A stretch of 64,000 nucleotides of DNA from Panax quinquefolius (Eukaryota; Streptophyta; Magnoliopsida; Apiales; Araliaceae). The notes below the pieces were generated by a model. That model did not search any database. It worked only from the letters and a program-made list of their open reading frames with translations, and had not been told where the DNA came from. Shown one piece after another: positions 11,477 through 23,189 of the stretch. The stretch is taken from NCBI GenBank assembly GCA_020205615.1, contig CM035170.1, positions 33,480,123 to 33,544,122 on the forward strand. The letters are read 5' to 3'. Position 1 is the first letter of the stretch, and each line of letters begins with the position of its first letter. The position numbers were made by a program, and so were the translations under genes.

Positions 11477-12217
11477 CTATCTGTCAAGGCGCTGAATAGC
11501 CTTGCTACGCTCCTCTTCCATAATGCGAGACATCGTCCTGCGATCCAACATATACGATGGAAGTCCTTCAAACTGTATGGGGTACCTCAAAACTCGATCC
11601 TAGGCCTCATCCATTGCATGATTAAGTGTAGAGTATGTCTCCCCAAGCTTCGCCTTCTTTGCACGACCATCCTCTTCTGCAAGATCAGCACGACGTGACT
11701 CTCTTACCCAGCCTTCCTCTGCTATAATAAGTCTTTCAGAGCTTTCCTTCAGTTCCTTCTTCAAATTTTCTATCTCTGCGGTCTTATCTTCGGTTTGACC
11801 CTTCTCGTGAACCAAATCCCATTCTACATTTCCTAATCGTGAGTGAAGAATCAAAATCTCCCTCTCCTTCTACTCTAGAGTAATCTGCTAAATAATAGCC
11901 CGCTCAGTCAGATCCTGCACCTCATCTCGTAACTCCACGTTACGATCGTATAATGTGTCGTACATCTCAGCATCAATGGAGTGTTGTGGAAACTCCTCTT
12001 TTTCTTCCTCTTCCTCTTCAAATTCCTCCTCAGGATCCTCCTCAGGATCAGTCTCAGGTTCATGCTCCTGACCAACAACGGTGATCAATGGAGATGACTC
12101 CCTCTGTACCAATTGTTCCCTAACGACATGAATGTCTCTGGGCTCCTCCTCTGTAGGTACTGTAGGTACTCGGGGTTCCTCCGCCCCTGCTTGACTAGTT
12201 CCTCCAACATCCGACAT
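11477..12217 (-). pseudogene. Extra coiled-coil ORF upstream of gag, family D copy 1
   Basis: 247 codons in one frame from ATG at 12217, with three internal TAG stops (11888-11890, 11870-11872, 11600-11602). At least the first and last stand where the second copy (42326-43068) has CAG. Layout: about 40 polar residues, a strongly acidic run near residues 50-75 (PETDPEEDPEEEF), a long predicted coiled coil near residues 80-170 (YDTLYDRNVELRDEVQDL, then heptad-like E/K/L sequence), and a basic tail (SKAIQRLDR). It lies between PBS and gag, where Tekay/Del elements usually have no ORF. I do not recognise its family. The start is chosen because the same ATG exists in copy 2. A structural or trans-acting role is possible but only inferred. 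Confidence 0.6.
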
Positions 12218-12420
12218 CTTGACAATAAAATTTCAAGTTTTAGTTACTAAGTCGTACTAGTGAGCACATAATTTAACACATAAGCACATAAAGTCTTTTA
12301 TTATCTTCAATGAAGTACAAAAATTCATTTCCTAGAACTCGATAAGAGTTTTCCATCACTATATTCTTTCTATAAGGCTACTACCTAAGGTTGTTCCCCC
12401 ACCTAAGGTTCATAACCTAC

Positions 12421-12434
12421 AGCTTTGATACCAA
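12421..12434 (-). promoter_or_regulatory. Primer-binding site (initiator-Met type), family D partial copy
   Basis: On the minus strand it reads TTGGTATCAAAGCT, three bases after the LTR terminus ending GTGTCACA. It matches the TGGTATCAGAGC site used by many plant Ty3/gypsy elements except for one base. Confidence 0.8.
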
Positions 12435-12437
12435 CCC

Positions 12438-13327
12438 TGTGACACCCCCAAATCCAGGTACTTCGATTCCACGGATTTGGTGTTCACTGTACAAACATCA
12501 TCCATCTATCTACCCATAAATAAATGCAAACCATGCAATAGATAGAAATAATAATAAATCTCCCCTTATGGGGTTACATCAACTACATAATAAATAAATC
12601 CCAGGTTACTCTAACCTTAAATCATCTGTGCGGAAACATAAACAAATAAGTCTTAGTAACATCAATTCTAATTACATCACATAAATAATCAGTCTTCATT
12701 ACTTGCTAAGCTTGCCCTTGCCTTTACTAGTGGAAGGTTCGTCTGCTCTTTCGTTCTTAACTGCGATGTTATTATTACGCAAGAGTGAGCACTATTGCCC
12801 ACAAGTAAAATAATGAAATAATAATGTATAATAACATGCGAGTGAATCAAAGACTTCTGAAATAAAAGCTCAACTTTTGAATCAAGAATGAATAACAAGA
12901 ATCAAAAGATTTTTGAGGGTCATAAGACCTTGAACTATGTCCTAGGTTATCAAGGGTTATACTTGAAACCTTTAACAGTCATAAGACTACGGACTCTTCT
13001 TCTCTTACTTAGGGGGATCAGCCCTTAGTACCATACTGTGCACAATATCTTAACGCTAACGCATAAGTAATCCCCTATACAGGGTTGTTCATCTCAGTTT
13101 GACATTTGAGTCCGCACCAAAGGAAGTTTGGTTTGGATAATTCATCAAGGGTTCTGAAATTTAGAACGCTCATCAATTATGGACTAGTCGAATCATAAAG
13201 GGTTCGCTAGTCTAACAAGGTTCAACAATAATGATATTTGAATTGAATAATAATCTCAAGAAGTATACAATAGAACAATTATTGTATAACAAATTCATAC
13301 TTTGAAAAGATAATCAATCTTTAATAT
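12438..13327 (-). repeat. Family D 3' LTR, segment 1 of 3
   Basis: Starts TGTGACACCCCCAAATCC (the LTR 3' end when read on the minus strand). It is collinear with 43291 to about 44180 of the intact D LTR. It is cut at AATAT (13323-13327), the duplication flanking B1, and continues at 35431. Confidence 0.85.
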
Positions 13328-15283
13328 TGTGAGGGGCCCGAATCTAGGTCCCAAATCACCTCGGATCCAGTTCGATCATTCTATCACTATACAACTATTT
13401 GCGGAAGATATAAACATAAATTGTTTATACAATAACATTACACATTATTCCCCAAGGTCGAGTAACCTTAAGTGATACACCATTCATAAACTATCTAACA
13501 TAATACATTATTAACATATACTATACTATTACAAATTAGCTGCACATTTTATCCCAAGCTGAACTTGGCATTATTATTTTCCTGTATCCAAACGCATTCG
13601 CCTTATCTGCAATGTTTTATCATGATATAGCAAGGGTGAGCATGAAAGTTGCCCAGCAAGTTTAAATTCAATAATATAACGATATATCATGATTGAAATG
13701 ATTTGAATAATTGGCTGGCTATAATTCAACAATATAATTGTGAACTAGCAGGAACAAAATTTTGACTGAACAAGTATTATACATGAACAAATATATCTTG
13801 ACCAAACGGTAATGAAGGTGATCAGCCTTTCATACCTAACTTATACATGCAATATGTACAGAGTACAATTCATGGCAATCAGCAATGATTAACCATAAGC
13901 TTATCCGAATGAAACACTCTTAATAGAGTTAAGTAAAACAAACTTGCCTGAACCGTTGATTACCGCAACGCAATTTATAACGTCTTATCCGAAGACCTAA
14001 TATTAATAATATAGATCTCCAATATTAGAATAATATCATCATAATATAATATTATAATATATATATACATATATATGGAATAACCTAAACACATTAACAC
14101 ATAATCCTATCAGTCTATTCAGCACATAAAACTTAGCATCAAGTCAGACTATTTAAGTCCGAGTTGAAAACTTACACAATTCTATCATCCCGACTGATTA
14201 CAGTGGACAATTCTTCGAGTTTAAGTTCAATTAAACTCACTTAACGCTTAACAATCAACTTAAATAATTTTAATATCATTGAAATATTTTTCAAAGTCTC
14301 GTAATAATTTTTAAGTAATTATTACCATTTATCATGAATTTTTAATCATTAAACACGTATTTAAATAAATTAAATACCACATAATTACATTATCATTAAT
14401 ATTTATTTATTATCAAATATTAATGAAATAAATGTCATAATATTATAATATATTTATAATATCATTAAGTATTTTAATACTTTAAAATCACCTTTATATG
14501 ATTTTTAAACAATTAAATTCATTATCCGATAATTGTTATTAATATTAAAACACTAATATTTTCATGACAAAATATCAAAAGTTATATTTTATAACTTCTA
14601 ATATTTTTATAACACTTAAATCATTTTTAAATAATTTATAAAACATTAATTCTATTTTTCTATAATTTTTTTAATATGGTTATTAAATAAACTAATTATC
14701 ATTAATATTAATTAATTAACGAAATTCATCACAAAATATTAAAAGTCACTTAAAATAACTTAAAATATTTTCTTATACCATAATATTATTTTTTATGATT
14801 TTCATTAATTAAAATCATTTTTAAATCATTTATTTAATATTATAATTAAATAAATTAAATAACATTTATATTCCAAAAATATTAAATATTTATGAACTGT
14901 ACTCGAAATAATAAAAAACTATTTTTCATATTTTAAAATAATTTTTCAGAATTTATTTAGTATTTTTAATAATTAAAAATCATTTGTATCTATTTTTAAT
15001 TAATTTTCAGAAAATAATAATAATAAAACTGTCGCTAAAGGGCCCTATAGCGACAGAACCGTCGCTATAGGTGTTCTTGAGGATGTTCTTGAGCTGCCCA
15101 GATCTTCATGTCAGACAACAAGGTGGGTCGTTTGACCGGTTCTAATCATATGTTCTAGTTAAATTTTGGACTGGTAATGGTGTTATAGTAATAATATAAG
15201 TGTTATACTATGATTATTAAGCAATATCATGGCCATACTACCTCATACTTAGACAATCTAAGACTCACAAAAATCTGACAACG

Positions 15284-15735
15284 CTGTTCTCCATTTCTGG
15301 GTTTTCCAGAAAATGAAGAACAGTCAAGGGTACTAGTTTTCGATCCTCATAACCTTTATTATGTAATTTGTTTGGGTGAACTATTTGTTCAATACTGTAG
15401 ACCACATGTCAGGGTACAACAACATGTCATCAGATCTGACTAACAACAACAAAAAATGAAGATTTGATCCAGTCAAACTACATGTCAGGGACTTGTTCTT
15501 GAAGATTCTGGGTTTTCCAGAATCTTCATCAAGGCAGATCGGTCAAGCTAGTTTGACCAAGATTAAAAACGATTCTGTTAGGGACTTGAGTGAAATAAAG
15601 GCTTAAGCATGTAGTCTTCATGTCCTACTTCAACCATAAAACAACAACCGGACCAAATACATTACCATAAGCAAGATCCAAGGCATTGAACATCTTGTCA
15701 GAAGAAATCTAGAAATCTGGGCTGCCCAGATTTCT
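15284..15735. repeat. Cluster of related hairpins in the family B LTR
   Basis: Three inverted repeats share a CTGG...CCAG core. The first (15284-15323) has arms of about 17 bp with small mismatches. The second (15501-15527) has perfect 11-bp arms GAAGATTCTGG and CCAGAATCTTC. The third (15711-15735) has perfect 11-bp arms AGAAATCTGGG and CCCAGATTTCT. The first and third are also clear in the other B LTR; there the middle hairpin is damaged (33530-33560). A version is present in B0 at 54220-54256. Confidence 0.6.
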
Positions 15736-16439
15736 GTTTTCGTGAGTGGTCAACGATGTTTGACCGCTTGAAACTTTTAATCTAGACTTGATCTGGACTT
15801 GATTAAAGTTCTAGATCACAGTCCTTACAACATAGAACGGATTCAAAACATCAAACACATAAAATATCAAACACATAAAGATCTAAAGGGCCTGACATTC
15901 AACTGTGAGGCCATTTTTCAACCTTTTTCCAGAATTTTAAAAACTCGATTTTGGAATATCTAGATGATATGGATCCAAGTTTTAGCAATCCAGATCATCA
16001 AATGACACTCTCTAACATGACTTATAACAACCAATAACAACATCTAACATCAGGTCTAATGATTTCAAAAATTAGGGTTCTTATACATTTTAGCTTTGAT
16101 CTCTTGATTCTGACTTTTTGATTCTGTTATAAGCTTGCTATGAACTGATTCTAGCTTTGCATAACACTCCTTCTCACTCTTAAACCCAAAAATAGAGAGA
16201 GAGGCTTGGTAAAAATGAGAGAAATAAAGTGAGCTTTCTCTCATTAAATCCATATATATTGTGATTGTAATGAATTGGCTGGCAATTAAGGCTGATTGCT
16301 GTGATTTTTAGGCACATGGAGTAGGTGTAGTTGTTCACCAACCAAATATAGGGCAAGACTTGCAAGTTAAGCTCAAATAATGCACCCAAGGGTAGTATAG
16401 TCATTTTCTATTTAATTTTAATGGCATTTTGGACATTTG

Positions 16440-17130
16440 ATCAAACCCTTAGGGTTTAGGGTTTGGGTTAGGGTTTAGGGTTTGGAAAAACCCTTAGGGT
16501 TTAGGGTTTGATTTTCTAGGATTTCAAAAATTAGGTTTTCAAAATTTAGGTTTAAAAAAATAGAAATTTAATATTTCTAACTTATAATTAGGATCTACTA
16601 ATTATATTAAAAATTTTTTAATCATAACTTAAATATTGCTAATTAGGATTAATAATTCCTAATTAAAATCGCTAATTAAACAATTAGGGTCAAAATGGTC
16701 ATTAGGGTTTTCAACCCACAAATTAGGGTTTCTAAATAGAAAAATAATTATTCCTAAATTAGAAATTTAATTTTGTAATTAGATTAGGGTTTTCTAATTA
16801 CTTGACTTGAAAATTAGAATTAATATATCCTAATTAACATTAAAATTATTAAATTAACACTTAGGTTTTTCCATATTTATAAATTAGGGTTTCAAATCCG
16901 TAATTAGGGTTTCAAATTTGGAATTAGGGTTTTGTAACCAATTTGTTAATATTAACCCTAATTAATCCTATAATTATTTACACTTTCGCCATTAAGTTCC
17001 CAATTTAGGATTTTATACACCGAATTACGGTTTCGAATTCCCGAAACTGAATTTAGGGTTTCCATAACCGATTTCTAGGATTTCTTATTAATCACTAGGG
17101 TTTTCTAACCGAACGTTGACGTATTTAATA
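16440..17130. repeat. TTTAGGG/telobox-rich segment of the B LTR
   Basis: Contains a short telomere-like run (16440-16510, units such as TTTAGGG and TTAGGG) followed by many dispersed ATTAGGGTTT motifs. The same layout recurs at 34480-35180 and, in the opposite orientation, at 7680-8100. Because it belongs to the LTR it is not a former chromosome end. Confidence 0.6.
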
Positions 17131-17393
17131 TATAATTAGGGTTTGTTACAGATATCGTTTATCTGGTCAACCCTTGACCCTTAACCACATCATGCACACA
17201 TATACACATAGCATAAATGCTTATTCCCTAATTCTGAATAATTCACTTAAATCCTTCACAGAATTTTGAAATCCTCAAAATTCTATATTAAAAATATCAA
17301 ACTCATACACTTATTTTCTGTCTAGGTTCTAATTTTGAATCTTAAATCAATTAATAAAAATTTTAAAAATTTTCAAATTCTCGGGTTGTCACA

Positions 17394-17677
17394 TTCACCC
17401 CTTCTTCTAAAAAGTTCGTCCCTGAAATTTACCTTACACTTACACCATTCATCATACACCATTCACACACATTCGCTCATGCTACCCAATACACCACTCA
17501 CAAGAATAAAAGTTTTCAAATTGTGCTGAGGGGTCATATAGACCATGAACACATAGTTTTAACGGTATTAATTATACCGCAAAACAATACATTACTTGGT
17601 ATGTTTACAATCACAAAGAAGGTATACTACCGTTGCTAGTACTTTAGGTGATTAGCCTATCGTACGCTTACGTCATG
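17394..17677 (-). other. B1 internal region, 3' end with polypurine tract
   Basis: On the minus strand the bases next to the 3' LTR read AGAAGAAGGGGTGAA, a good polypurine tract, preceded by TTTCAGGGACGAACTTTTT, similar to the '..GGGGACGAAATT..' tail of plant chromoviruses. No coding potential is visible. The TCATG at 17673-17677 is the left duplication of element A1. Confidence 0.7.
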
Positions 17678-20446
17678 TGTGACGCCCCCAAAATTAGGTA
17701 TATTATCATTTAGACAATATCCATACTCAAGGAGTCCAAGGAGTCCTCATTACATTTATTGTCACACTATTTAACAGAATAGTGAGGACTACTAATGTTA
17801 TCTTCGGGACCATCACTCTTTTCCCCGACTCGTCCCAGCTATAATCTCATTTCCTGAAGAGAACAGTGAAAGAAAGGGTGAGCTCAACTAGCCCAATAAG
17901 AAATATTATAACTAAGATAATGCAGAATAAATTATCAATAGTCTTCAACAATGTTAAAGCGATAAAATACAATAGACAACCGGTTTAAGCTGCAATGGAA
18001 TATGCAATCCATTAAAAGAGTCAAGTAGAAAATAAAGTCTACTATCTTTTAGGTTTTAAAAGGTTTTCATAAATTTTATCACTAAGACTCGGTTTAATGA
18101 ATAAACCATAATATCTAATCATCCACATGTACTGTGGTCAAGGATTTTCATCAAATTATCAATGGTCATGACTATACCGAATCACCCCCGGTCATAATCA
18201 TACCAAAAACTATCCATCAACGCATTACGTGCCACCGAGGACTTTTATCACATCATTTATAACAAAGTCATGATTATACCAAATGATCCTGGTCATAATC
18301 ATACTAAGTTCATCTATGCACGTAAGCCAAAGATAACATAATATAACATGAGGATGATGACAATGACATAATAATTCAATAAAACAAGTTCATTTAATTA
18401 ATTTATAAAGGGAACTAATAACGTCCAAATTGTCAACATAAAAGCGCTTTGTAGAGTAAAATTCAAGAATGATCGGAAGAATATTTCCATGAAAAGATCT
18501 TTGGATGAAACGCAAATATCAAGAATATTCTACTAATTTCATGGAGTATAGAAGTCAAAGTTTTAACCATTTGGGTATAATAAAGAATGGAATAACAAAG
18601 GAAATCACCATACATGCGGTGCCGCGCATAGGCGGAGTTATTCCAATGAGAATAATAATAACGAGAACCGGTCGGTGAAAATTCTGCAAGCGGGATGTTC
18701 CAATGTAATAATAAAGATGGAACCGGATCCGGTGTAAAACATGAGATAGGATATTCCAGCAGAATGATAAAGAGCGGAACCAGGGGTGTAAAACACACAT
18801 GATGAGGATGTTCCAGAATAATAATAAAAAGCGGCGGAACCAGTCCGGTGTAAAACACATGAGCGAGGATGTTCCAATGAGAATAATAGAAGAATGTCAC
18901 CAAGTATAGGGTAAAACCATTATCTGATTATGTATAGGTATGTCACAGCGTATCTGAGTTATTCAATGAGAATAATAAAGAATGGAATAACGAGAGGATT
19001 TCACCAAGTATAGGGTATGCCACGTATCTGAGTTATTCAGCGAGAATAATAAAGAATGGAATAACTGAAGTTCTCTTCATGAATAAGAAAGAATAACACC
19101 CTTTATGGGTACAACAAATAATACCCCTTACCTTTGAAAGAAACTGGATATAGGAGTAGTAGGGAAGCAGACTTCTCTTCTTATTTCTCTCTATAGATTT
19201 TCTCTCTATAGCTTCTCTCTATAATTTCTCTCTATAATAATGGCTCTAAAGCTTTCTTTGAATTGGTGAGAAATGAAGAAGAATGATCTTCTATTTATAG
19301 AAAACTGAAAGTGGCTCTTGGTCTTAATGAAGGGTCAAAATGACTCTTGGTAATATCGAAGAGACAACTACTATTTGTGAAGGGGTAACTCTTGGTAATA
19401 GGAAGGGACAAGTTACTATTAAAATCTTAAATCAACGATCCTTATTGATTTTACTATTATAATTTCATCCAACTGATTTAAAAAATTAGCACATGAATAG
19501 TAGCTCGTGAATAGTAACTCATGAATAGTAACTCGACATAAAAAGTGTCCCAAATACTCGAGTGAACAATACTAGAATGAATAGTAATTTTGGTGAATAG
19601 TAACCCGTGAATAGTAACTCGTGAATAGTAATTTTACAAAACCGCCTTAGAATACCGATTGAACAATATAACCTCCAGACATCAATTACCATCGAAATAA
19701 ATGTTTAACACAAATAATTTCAACACAATGGAACTATCAAATTTATCTTTAATCAACACGAACTTATCCATCATTAATATCATAACTCACAATATTTAAC
19801 AACCAGGTCATTCCCAGGAAAGAGGGGGCTTTCCAATAAGGATTTCTCCCTATTGGCGTGCAATTAGGTGACCAAACCTCTCCTTGACAGAACTTCTAGA
19901 CATTGTAAATATTGTAATTTAATAATGTGAATAACTTTGTCGTCTCAATTATTGATTTAATAAAATAACATATTATGCACATGATACTGTGACAATAATT
20001 GAATCAATAATATGAGAGATATGATGCAGCAATTACTGTAGCAATAATGCAGTATAACTGAGTGACTTCTTACGTAAGCATCAATAATCAATACCGTGTG
20101 CTACTATGCAACCACGCCGTATTCTTTGTACTTTTACTACCGGGTAGTTCAACGAAGATCAGCGGTAAAACCTCCGTAGTTATTTTCATAAAATATTTTT
20201 GTCGTTTTTTTAACTACGACGGTTATTCATTGTGGGTCCACCAATGATTGTGTTAAATAAATGCGAATATTCCCCGATAAAAAGAATATTCCCCAGGCCA
20301 ATCGAATATTATATAACAACTTGCATACTTTGCAAAATTTTCAAATACTACCCTAACTATAACATTATCTCAAATCCACACCTTAATATTGAAAAAAAAA
20401 ATATTTTGAGAAATTTAAATCTTTATTTATAAAACTGGGTCTCACG
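17678..20446 (-). repeat. A1 3' LTR
   Basis: Begins TGTGACGCCCCCAAAATT and ends GGGTCTCACG, with the usual terminal CA changed to CG. It contains eroded stem-loop units (18120-18340), GAATAGTAAC-type repeats (19495-19630), TATA on minus near 19291, the U3 hairpin near 19837-19860, and GAATATTC motifs at 20265-20272 and 20283-20290. It is collinear with 24988-27867 with many small indels. The overlapping minus-strand frames at 18463-18903 are low-complexity by-products of repeats. Confidence 0.86.
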
Positions 20447-20462
20447 GTCTCCCCTTCTTATG
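20447..20462 (-). other. Polypurine tract of A1
   Basis: On the minus strand TAAGAAGGGGAGACC lies directly upstream of the 3' LTR. It is preceded by TTTTGAGGCAAAATTCCA, the degraded counterpart of the tail seen in A2 at 50169-50200. Confidence 0.65.
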
Positions 20463-20539
20463 GAATTTTGCCTCAAAATTTACGATGCATTACTGGTATG
20501 TTAAAGAGGTGAGGATACCTTAAATACCTTTATCGTTGA

Positions 20540-21860
20540 AAATATTAAATTCATCTTTGCAATTCGGCCAAAGATATTCATTAACAATTCATCTTTGCAC
20601 TACAGGCCAAAGATATATAACTGTAAAACCAATAATATCGAGACTCATCTTAATAGTATCACAACCACGAATTATCCATGCCTTCTATCGGCAAGGATAT
20701 TCGTGTTTTCAATCTGATTATGATTATACCAAGAATAATCCACAGTCATAATTATACCAAGTCCATCAATGCACTACTGACCAAAGATGACTTTTACCAC
20801 ATCCATGAATTAATATTTCATTCTTTGAGACTCAAATTTCAATAATTAATCCACATCATCGAATCATCCCTGCACTACAGGCCAAGGATATTCTTTAGTA
20901 TCACGACTACAAATTATCCATGCACTACGTGCCAAAGATAATCGTGTATTCATTAGTACCACGACCACAAATTATCCATGCACTACGTGCCAAAGATAAT
21001 CGTGTATTCATTAGTATCACGACCACAAATTATCCATGCACTACTACCAAAGATAATCGTGTATTCATTAGTATCACGACCACAAATTATCCATGCACTA
21101 CTGACCCAAAGATAATCGTGTATTCATTAGTATCACGACCACAAATTATCCATGCACTACGACCAAAGATAATCGTATATTCATTAGTATCACGACCACA
21201 AATTATCCATGCACTACTACCAAAGATAATCGTGTATTCATTAGTATCACGACCACAAATTATCCATGCACTACGTGCAAAGATAATCGTGTATTCATTA
21301 GTATCACGACCACAAATTATCCATGCACTACGTGCCAAAGATAATCGTGTATTCATTAGTATCACGACCACAAATTATCCATGCACACTACTACCAAAGA
21401 TAATCGTGTATTCATTAGTATCACGACCACAAATTATCCATGCACTACTACCAAAGATAATCGTGTATTCATTAGTATCACGACCACAAATTATCCATAC
21501 ACTACTACCAAAGATAATCGTGTATTCATTAGTATCACGACCACAAATTATCCATGCACTACTACCAAAGATAATCGTGTTTTCAATTACGGTTATGATT
21601 ATACCGATCAATCCACGGTCATAATCATACCAAGTCCATCTATGCACTTCTGAAGCCACGAGATGACTTTCAACATAATATAAGCATGAGGATAATGATA
21701 TAAAGAATCAATCAAATGAGATAAAGGATAAATATTAAACATTTATAATATAATTTATCCAGGATTCAAGAATATCCCCATGTTATCAATCACTTAATAA
21801 TCTAATATCATTAATATTATAACAATATTTTAATCACTTCTTAAATTTATAAACAATTTA
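20540..21860 (-). repeat. LTR-derived segment inside A1 with 58-bp tandem array
   Basis: This internal stretch repeats LTR-type sequence (stem-loop units, then the CATGAGGATAATGATA and AATTTATCC blocks) although it lies between the real LTRs. Bases 20902-21592 hold about 12 units of roughly 58 bp. Each has ATTATCCATGCACTAC, then CCAAAGATAATCGTG, then a spacer with ATTCATTAGTATCACG. ATTATC and GATAAT within a unit can pair. The long open frames across the array (234 codons on plus, 94 on minus) arise only because the unit keeps frame, and I do not call them genes. Confidence 0.75.
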
Positions 21861-23189
21861 TTTCAATTGTTTACGCTTTACCATATAATGCATTTAATCA
21901 TTCAAAATGCCATACTCATAAGATATCATCACCAATGGTCAAATCCCTCAAAAAAAAATATGCATATACTCTATATAGGATTCTCTAGCCATAAAATCCT
22001 ATTTTCCAATTTTGTTACTTCACATAACATATTTAACTCATATGTTCGTAACCAAACTATTTTTATGAAAAATATCAAATCAGTTCCAAAAATATTTCTT
22101 TTCTGGGATTTAGCATAATATAGTCCCATAATGAAAATATATTTTTCTCGAAATTTTTAAAATTTATTTACTATTTTTCAAAAATCAATTTCTAATTAAT
22201 TCCTTAAGAAATTTTCTACCTCAAGTTTAACTCCAGAAATTCCCAAATCTTGGAAGGACCTTACACATGTTAATGTGAGCCTCCAGTTTAAATTTCATGG
22301 TCATCGGAGTTATAGAACTCCAGTTATAGCATTTTTTGTCAAAAAAACCTAAATATTGAAATGGTCATAACTTGCTCATTTTAAGTCAGAATGAGCTCAT
22401 TTTTGGACACGATGTTCTTTATACCATATACTTTTATGTCCCAAAAGGCCTGAATTTTTCTCACTAATTAAGTGGCCGAAACAGCCCTTACAAAAACTTG
22501 GCAGCAGCTTTTTGGACATTTTGAAGTTTTGACTCCTTTGCTAAAATCAGTCCACAAGAAAATCTACAACACCTTTTTCATTGATTCCACTTGGATTAGT
22601 TAGGTAACTCATAGATCTAACTCTAGGACTTAACCACACTCAAAAATTCAAAATATAATAGGAGATTTGGTCAATTGAATTTCATGTTACGTTTTTCACC
22701 AAAATCTGGTTTTTAACTCCTTGTGATTTTTAAGAAACTTTCATGTTTTCACATACTAACCAACATAACCCATCATAACACTTACTAATACCACGTATAC
22801 CCATGATTTTCATTAGTCCAATGCTTTTATTATGACTTTCATCATAAACAACGTAAACTGTTCATTATAGTTGAAGAAATATTTGAGGTTTAAGAAATGG
22901 GTTTTATCTTTGGGGTCAATATGAAATTCGATTTCACGCTCTAAGTAGGCTAAGAAGTCTTCAAGAATACACCAAGAAATTTATTAATAATAGAAATATC
23001 ATTCAAAACTGTGACTCTCATCCAAGACTTGGATAGTACGTCACATTGATACCAACTGTGACTTCTATCCCTTAACCTAGATAGCACCTCACAATGATAC
23101 CTATAAACTTGCCAACTTCATTCACGATGTCGCCTCTGAAGAAAGTCCGGCGGTGCATTCCACACAAGGAAGTCAACAACGAAAGGTTC
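21861..23189 (-). other. Unassigned part of A1 internal region
   Basis: No open frame resembles a known protein and the sequence has no counterpart elsewhere in the window. It looks like LTR or UTR sequence of another gypsy-type element. Near its right end (23010-23100) two tandem units of about 46 bp each carry GGTATCA on the minus strand next to a GTCACA terminus, like a duplicated LTR-end/primer-site junction. Confidence 0.35.

Larger units (their letters stand above)
11132..12437 (-). mobile_element. Partial second internal region of family D (5' end only)
   Basis: Read on the minus strand this is the start of an internal region: primer-binding site at 12421-12434, a leader, the extra coiled-coil ORF (12217 to 11477), about 290 bp of spacer, and the first 18 or so codons of gag (ATG at 11187-11185, MPPRRRQQ). 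It is collinear with 41976-43290. Homology stops at about 11132, where the truncated family A LTR begins. It sits downstream of the D 3' LTR, so family D was a tandem (LTR-internal-LTR-internal) before truncation. Confidence 0.8.
13328..17393 (-). repeat. B1 3' LTR
   Basis: Plus-strand ends are TGTGAGGGGCCCGAATC and CGGGTTGTCACA. It is almost collinear with 31331-35425. From left to right it holds a very AT-rich stretch (14020-15040), a hairpin cluster (15090-15735), and a stretch crowded with AGGGTTT motifs (16440-17130). The open frames at 16065-16404 are short and differ between the two LTRs, so I read them as chance. Confidence 0.88.

Noticed and set aside
16440..16510. Interstitial telomere marking an old chromosome fusion
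   Set aside because: The same run is present in the second B1 LTR and a related stretch in B0, so it belongs to the LTR and was moved by transposition.
18463..18903. Overlapping minus-strand frames of 79-146 codons
   Set aside because: They come from repeated GATGTTCCAATGAGAATAAT-type sequence in the A1 LTR. The proteins are low-complexity and the partner LTR has different frames.
20920..21624. Long open frame of 234 codons (and opposite-strand frames) with highly repetitive protein
   Set aside because: It is the translation of a 58-bp tandem repeat. The protein is pure repetition with no known domain and the same stretch is open on both strands.
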